The notes under the pieces: generated by a model
Databases searched by the model: none
Told to the model about the DNA's origin: nothing
Seen by the model: the letters and a program-made list of their open reading frames with translations, nothing else
Shown here: piece after piece, positions 6,515 to 8,315 of the stretch
Numbering within the stretch: position 1 is the stretch's first letter
Layout: every line of letters begins with the position of its first letter
Origin: Belnapia sp.
GTDB taxonomy: Bacteria; Pseudomonadota; Alphaproteobacteria; Acetobacterales; Acetobacteraceae
Length of the DNA stretch: 8,315 bases
Assembly (NCBI GenBank): GCA_028291445.1
Contig: JAQGIA010000049.1
Location: 1 to 8,315, forward strand
Direction: 5' to 3'
Position numbers and translations under genes: made by a program

Positions 6515-7696
6515 CTACTCCGCCAGGAAAGCGGCGATCCGGGCGCCGACCGGCGCCATGCCGACCACCCCGTTCTGATGGCCGAGCGGCCCGGCCAGCC
6601 TCGCCGTCGCCACCTGCTTGCCGCCGGCCTTCAGCGCCTCGACCAATTCCCCGACACCCTCCGACAGGAAGACCCGGTCGGTCGGCGCGGCGATCACCAG
6701 CCAGCGCGCCGGCCCGCCGGCCACCGCTGCCGCCAGGCTCGGATACTCGTTCAGGAACAGCTGGTTGGCCCGGATCATGTAAAGGAAGGAATTGGCATCC
6801 GAGGTCCGCGCCCGCGCCGCGGCGGCCTCCGCCAGCCATCGCTCGATGGCGAAATGGTCGCCGATCCGCCGGGCCGGGTCCTGCCCCTCCAGCGGCTGCC
6901 GGTCGTATTGCTTGGCCCAGAGCCGGTCGCGCGCATGCAGCGTGACGATCTTCCAGGCCTCCGCCAGGCCACGCAGCGGCGCCTCCCTGCCCTGGCCGTA
7001 GTAATCGCCCTCCCGCCAATTCGGATCGAGCCGGATCGGGCTTTCCCAGATATCCAGCCAGCCCTGCATCCAGGCATCGATATCGGCGGCGACCACCGGC
7101 ATCACCCGCTCGACGAAGCCGGGATAGGCCGCCGCCCATTCGATGGCCTGCAACCCGCCGTTGGACGGCCCCGCCACCAGCGCCAGCCGCTTGACGCCGA
7201 GGCTATCCAGCAGCCGCTTCTGGGTCTCGACGAAATCCCGCATCGAGACCACCGGAAAGGTCATCGCATAGGGCCGGCCGGTATCGGGGTTGATGCTCGC
7301 CGGGCCGGTGGTGACGGTATTGGCGTCCGGCACGTTGACGTTGACCAGCGTATCGGCCGAGACGACGAAGTACCGGTCGGTATCGATCGGCTTGCCCGGG
7401 CCGATGATCGCATCCCAGTAGCCGGCCGGGCCGCCCGCCGCGAGCCGGCCGAAGGCATGGCTGTTGCCGCTGAAGAAATGGCAGATGAGGATGGCATTGG
7501 TGCCCGCCGCATTCAGGCTGCCCATGGTCTGGTAGCCGATGCGCAGGTTGGCGATGGTGCCGCCGCCGCGGGTCTGGTAGGCGCCGCCCTCGAAGACGCG
7601 CTTCTCCAGCACCTCCTGCGCCGCGGCCGGGGTCCGGGCCGAAACGGTCAGCAAACCAAGCGCCAGCGCCAGTGCCGGCAAGCCACGCCGCAGCAT
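6515..7696 (-). CDS. Secreted alpha/beta hydrolase, homoserine acetyltransferase (MetX)-like
   Basis: A 393-residue protein with an N-terminal signal peptide (MLRRG, a hydrophobic core [10 protein letters not shown], and probable cleavage after AAA at 26), so it is predicted periplasmic or exported. The rest follows the MetX-like alpha/beta hydrolase pattern: the GYQTMGSLN region at 54-62, SGNSHAFG at 76-83, the [17 protein letters not shown] stretch at 105-121, a nucleophile elbow [13 protein letters not shown] at 176-188 with Ser178, Asp340 in APTDRVF, and His373 in GPLGHQNG, forming a plausible catalytic triad. True cytoplasmic MetX has GGSMGG at the elbow and no signal peptide, so homoserine acetylation is unlikely; an esterase or acyl-transfer role in the envelope is possible but unproven. 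GGGGG lies 7 bases before the ATG at 7696. The stop is TAG. It is divergent from hppA and convergent with the receiver gene. Confidence 0.87.
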   Translation of the reverse strand: MLRRGLPALALALGLLTVSARTPAAAQEVLEKRVFEGGAYQTRGGGTIANLRIGYQTMGSLNAAGTNAILICHFFSGNSHAFGRLAAGGPAGYWDAIIGPGKPIDTDRYFVVSADTLVNVNVPDANTVTTGPASINPDTGRPYAMTFPVVSMRDFVETQKRLLDSLGVKRLALVAGPSNGGLQAIEWAAAYPGFVERVMPVVAADIDAWMQGWLDIWESPIRLDPNWREGDYYGQGREAPLRGLAEAWKIVTLHARDRLWAKQYDRQPLEGQDPARRIGDHFAIERWLAEAAAARARTSDANSFLYMIRANQLFLNEYPSLAAAVAGGPARWLVIAAPTDRVFLSEGVGELVEALKAGGKQVATARLAGPLGHQNGVVGMAPVGARIAAFLAE

Positions 7697-7775
7697 CGTT
7701 CATCCCCCGCCTGATCGGTGCCGCATGGTGGCGAGCGCACCGCGCCGCCGCAAGCCGCCCGGCGGGGTTATCCGC

Positions 7776-7798
7776 GGCGAATATCGTCGGCGAATATC
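7776..7798. repeat. Direct repeat GGCGAATATC in the divergent hydrolase/hppA spacer
   Basis: Two exact copies of GGCGAATATC occur at 7776-7785 and 7789-7798, a 13-bp period, and a partial third copy (GGCGATGCC) starts at 7802 in the same register. The 10-mers are the most AT-rich part of the 230-bp spacer 7697-7926 and lie between two divergent genes. This suggests binding sites for a regulator, though 13 bp is not a whole number of helical turns. A weak plus-strand promoter pattern, TTGCGC (7812-7817), 17 bases, TAGCCT (7835-7840), lies just downstream. Confidence 0.45.
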
Positions 7799-7907
7799 CC
7801 CGGCGATGCCGTTGCGCCCCCATCGATGCCCGCATAGCCTCATGCCGTCAGTGCCTCACGCCGGGTGCCCAGCGGGGCCTGCACCGGCGAAGCGGGCACG
7901 GCCAGAT

Positions 7908-7915
7908 AAGGGGGG
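7908..7915 (+). promoter_or_regulatory. Ribosome binding site of hppA
   Basis: AAGGGGGG ends 11 bases before the ATG at 7927. An in-frame TTG at 7924 would lie at a more usual 8 bases and add one residue; the ATG is the conventional choice. Confidence 0.5.
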
Positions 7916-7926
7916 CTACCGACTTG

Positions 7927-8315
7927 ATGACCTTGACGTTGTTGCTCGTGATCGCCTTGGGCACCCTGTCCATCGCCTATGGCGTGATCACCGCCAAACA
8001 GGTGATGGCCCTGCCGGCCGGCACCGCCCGCATGCAGGAAATCGCCCAGGCCATCCAGGAAGGCGCCCAGGCCTATCTGAAGCGCCAGTACCTGACCATC
8101 GGCATCGTCGGCATCGTGCTGTTCGTGCTGCTGGTGGTCTGGCTCGGCGTCGGGGTGGCCATCGGCTTCCTGATCGGCGCGGTGCTCTCGGGCCTGGCCG
8201 GCTTCATCGGCATGAATGTCTCGGTGCGTGCCAATGTCCGCACCGCCCAGGCCTCCAGCCAGTCGCTCGCCGCCGGGCTCGACGTCGCCTTCAAGTCGGG
8301 GGCCATCACCGGCAT
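7927..8315 (+). CDS. hppA: Membrane proton-translocating pyrophosphatase, N-terminal part (runs off the window)
   Basis: HppA is an integral inner-membrane pump that couples pyrophosphate hydrolysis to proton export. Only the first 129 codons are present. They show a first membrane helix at about 2-21 ([16 protein letters not shown]), the cytoplasmic stretch with [17 protein letters not shown] (39-55), helices at about 57-75 and 76-96, and the strongly conserved [18 protein letters not shown] (92-109), then [17 protein letters not shown] where the window ends. This pattern is specific to the family. The residues that bind pyrophosphate (DxxxD motifs) and those that decide potassium dependence lie beyond the end, so the subclass cannot be read, although alphaproteobacterial enzymes such as that of Rhodospirillum rubrum are usually K+-independent. 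It is divergent from the secreted hydrolase and has its own upstream spacer. Confidence 0.95.
   Translation, partial: MTLTLLLVIALGTLSIAYGVITAKQVMALPAGTARMQEIAQAIQEGAQAYLKRQYLTIGIVGIVLFVLLVVWLGVGVAIGFLIGAVLSGLAGFIGMNVSVRANVRTAQASSQSLAAGLDVAFKSGAITG

Noticed and set aside
6578..7714. 378-codon plus-strand open frame antisense to the secreted hydrolase
   Set aside because: It is rich in Arg, Gly, Pro and Gln with no recognisable domain, while the minus strand encodes a clear MetX-like protein with a signal peptide and catalytic motifs. Long antisense frames are expected in such GC-rich DNA.
1..8315. Defence system, phage, transposon, CRISPR or integron content
   Set aside because: No transposase, integrase, nuclease, toxin-antitoxin pair, regularly spaced repeat array or terminal inverted repeats were seen; all large frames have ordinary metabolic or envelope explanations.

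Overview
The window is high-GC DNA (strong G/C bias at third codon positions, long antisense shadow frames) from an alphaproteobacterium. The protein styles (glycosyltransferases with TPR domains, an SLBB polysaccharide exporter, a V-ATPase-independent proton pyrophosphatase) and the base composition point to Rhodospirillales, most likely Acetobacteraceae (Roseomonas-like). That taxonomic reading is inference; no rRNA or other marker gene is present.

Layout: (1) Bases 1-1707, + strand: the 3' part of a polysaccharide export (OPX, Wza/KpsD-type) gene whose 5' end lies outside the window. (2) Bases 1708-1819: a short convergent gap with a perfect 11-bp hairpin that probably ends transcription from both sides. 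(3) Bases 1820-4087, - strand: a large three-part protein with TPR repeats, a GT-B glycosyltransferase and a C-terminal beta-rich domain I do not recognise. (4) Bases 4088-4507: a 420-bp divergent spacer with a good sigma-70-like promoter for the minus-strand gene, a possible small hydrophobic ORF, and a possible 23-codon leader ORF whose stop overlaps the start of the next gene. (5) Bases 4508-5857, + strand: a second GT4-type glycosyltransferase. (6) Bases 6026-6505, + strand: a stand-alone CheY-like receiver protein with a short repetitive tail. (7) Bases 6515-7696, - strand: a secreted alpha/beta hydrolase of the homoserine acetyltransferase (MetX) superfamily, convergent with the receiver gene and only 9 bp from it. 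(8) Bases 7697-7926: a divergent spacer with a 13-bp-period direct repeat. (9) Bases 7927-8315, + strand: the 5' part of hppA, the membrane proton pyrophosphatase.

The first three large genes form one functional theme: two cytoplasmic glycosyltransferases that probably build a cell-surface polysaccharide and an outer-membrane/periplasmic exporter that secretes it. They are not one operon, since strands alternate, so this looks like the edge of a surface polysaccharide locus. The right half (receiver, secreted hydrolase, hppA) looks like ordinary chromosomal content with no evident link to the left half. I see no tRNA, rRNA, CRISPR array, transposase, phage gene or defence system. The least explained items are the C-terminal domain of the TPR-glycosyltransferase, the small ORFs in the 4.1-4.5 kb spacer, and the secreted MetX-like protein.
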